This document shows positions 6,564-7,405 of a DNA stretch of 7,405 bases, in pieces. The translations under genes were made by a program, and so were the position numbers. Numbering within the stretch: position 1 is the stretch's first letter; each line of letters opens with the position of its first letter. The notes under the pieces are model-generated. The model searched no databases. It saw only the letters and a program-made list of their open reading frames with translations, and had not been told where the DNA came from. The DNA is taken from contig JAAYFB010000371.1 in assembly GCA_012728465.1 (NCBI GenBank), forward strand, positions 1-7,405, read 5' to 3'. This DNA comes from Proteiniphilum sp. (GTDB lineage Bacteria > Bacteroidota > Bacteroidia > Bacteroidales > Dysgonomonadaceae).

Positions 6564-7405
6564 ATGGATTACTTTTTTAGCGCTTTACTCGACAATATTC
6601 AGACCTTTTTAGGTAATTCTGGATTTGCGAATATAGAGATGGGTCATATAGCAATGATCCTCGTGGGAATTTTATTCATATTCTTGGCTATAAGATATGA
6701 GTTTGAACCCATGTTGTTGATTCCTATTGGTTTTGGTATATTAATCGGGAATGTTCCGTTTGATGTAACTGCTAATATGGGTATTGGTATTCACGAAGAT
6801 GGCTCTGTTTTGAATACACTATATCAAGGTGTATCCAAGGGGTGGTATCCGCCACTTATATTCTTAGGTATTGGGGCAATGACAGATTTTGCATCGCTTA
6901 TTGCTAATCCTAAGCTAGTATTAGTAGGGGCTGCATGTCAATTTGGTATTTTTGGTGCATACATTGTGTCTTTGGCACTTGGATTCTTGCCTACAGAGGC
7001 TGCTTCAATTGGTATTATTGGAGGAGCTGATGGTCCTACTGCTATCTTCCTAACATCTAAATTAGCACCACATTTATTGGGTGCAGTAGCCATTTCGGCT
7101 TACTCATACATGGCTTTAATTCCTATTTTACAGCCTCCTTTTATGAGATTGCTTACTACTCAAAAAGAGAGAGTAATCAAAATGAAAGCTCCAAGAGTAG
7201 TATCACAAACCGAGAAAATTATTTTCCCAATAGTAGGTTTATTACTTACAACGTTCTTAGTTCCATCTGGTCTTCCTCTGTTGGGTATGTTGTTCTTTGG
7301 TAACCTACTTAGAGAGTCGGGTGTTACACGTCGTTTGGCAGAAACTGCCCGTGGACCAATGATTGATATTGTAACTATTCTTTTAGGCCTTATGGTTGGT
7401 GTATC
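6564..7405 (+). CDS. mmdB: Na+-translocating methylmalonyl-CoA decarboxylase beta subunit (3' end missing)
   Basis: MmdB is the integral inner-membrane subunit that decarboxylates carboxybiotin and exports Na+. The frame runs from ATG 6564 for 280 complete codons to the window edge; OadB/MmdB proteins are usually about 370-430 residues, so the C-terminal third is absent. It is strongly hydrophobic, with helices at about 27-44, 49-63, 97-142, 170-190, 217-234 and 263-280. Family motifs are YEFEPMLLIPIGFGILIGNVP (in two overlapping parts at 45-65), GWYPPLIFLGIGAMTDF at 93-109, and the signature IGGADGPTAIF at 152-162. Asp156 corresponds to the Na+-site D203 of Klebsiella OadB. Tyr182 in YSYMALIP corresponds to Y229, with the same 26-residue spacing. 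A GAGGG at 6550-6554, inside mmdC, is the only Shine-Dalgarno-like sequence of note. OadB of oxaloacetate decarboxylase is nearly the same protein; the neighbouring mmdA decides the name. Confidence 0.93.
   Translation, partial: MDYFFSALLDNIQTFLGNSGFANIEMGHIAMILVGILFIFLAIRYEFEPMLLIPIGFGILIGNVPFDVTANMGIGIHEDGSVLNTLYQGVSKGWYPPLIFLGIGAMTDFASLIANPKLVLVGAACQFGIFGAYIVSLALGFLPTEAASIGIIGGADGPTAIFLTSKLAPHLLGAVAISAYSYMALIPILQPPFMRLLTTQKERVIKMKAPRVVSQTEKIIFPIVGLLLTTFLVPSGLPLLGMLFFGNLLRESGVTRRLAETARGPMIDIVTILLGLMVGV

Overview
The window looks like a chromosomal segment from an anaerobic, propionate-forming member of the Bacteroidota, most likely order Bacteroidales. The DNA is visibly AT-rich. Start codons mostly lack Shine-Dalgarno sequences and follow A/U-rich leaders instead. 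Boxes of the Bacteroidetes -7 type (TAnnTTTG) precede cmk, pfkA and mce. The gene content and order also fit. I cannot name a genus from sequence alone. All eight genes I can support lie on the + strand; I see no RNA genes, mobile elements or CRISPR arrays.

Layout. Positions 1-193 hold no convincing gene. From 233 to 1818 run cmk (cytidylate kinase) and ispH (the terminal MEP-pathway reductase), coupled by a 4-base ATGA overlap. They end in an intrinsic terminator whose stem begins inside the last ispH codons. pfkA (ATP-type 6-phosphofructokinase, 1935-2918) has its own promoter. mce (methylmalonyl-CoA epimerase, 2996-3406) also has its own promoter, which carries a perfect inverted repeat next to the -7 box, and it is followed by a strong-looking hairpin terminator. 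After that come mmdA (3518-5080), a lipoprotein/lamin-tail/OadG-type subunit (5094-6005), mmdC (biotin carrier, 6118-6558) and mmdB (6564 to the right edge, incomplete). The order A-D-C-B is that of the Na+-translocating methylmalonyl-CoA decarboxylase clusters.

How they work together. PfkA feeds glycolysis. In the succinate pathway, succinyl-CoA is isomerised to (R)-methylmalonyl-CoA by a mutase that is not in this window. Mce converts this to the (S) epimer. MmdA moves the carboxyl group onto biotin on MmdC, releasing propionyl-CoA, and MmdB decarboxylates carboxybiotin while exporting Na+. The OadG-like protein should tether MmdA to the membrane. cmk and ispH are housekeeping neighbours with no direct link to this pathway.

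The window holds a known energy-conserving module, not an obviously new system. Its most unusual part is the membrane-tether subunit. It is much larger than a normal OadG/MmdD, begins with a lipoprotein signal, and places a lamin-tail-type domain outside the cytoplasm. The terminator between mce and mmdA, with no clear promoter after it, is the second point worth checking.
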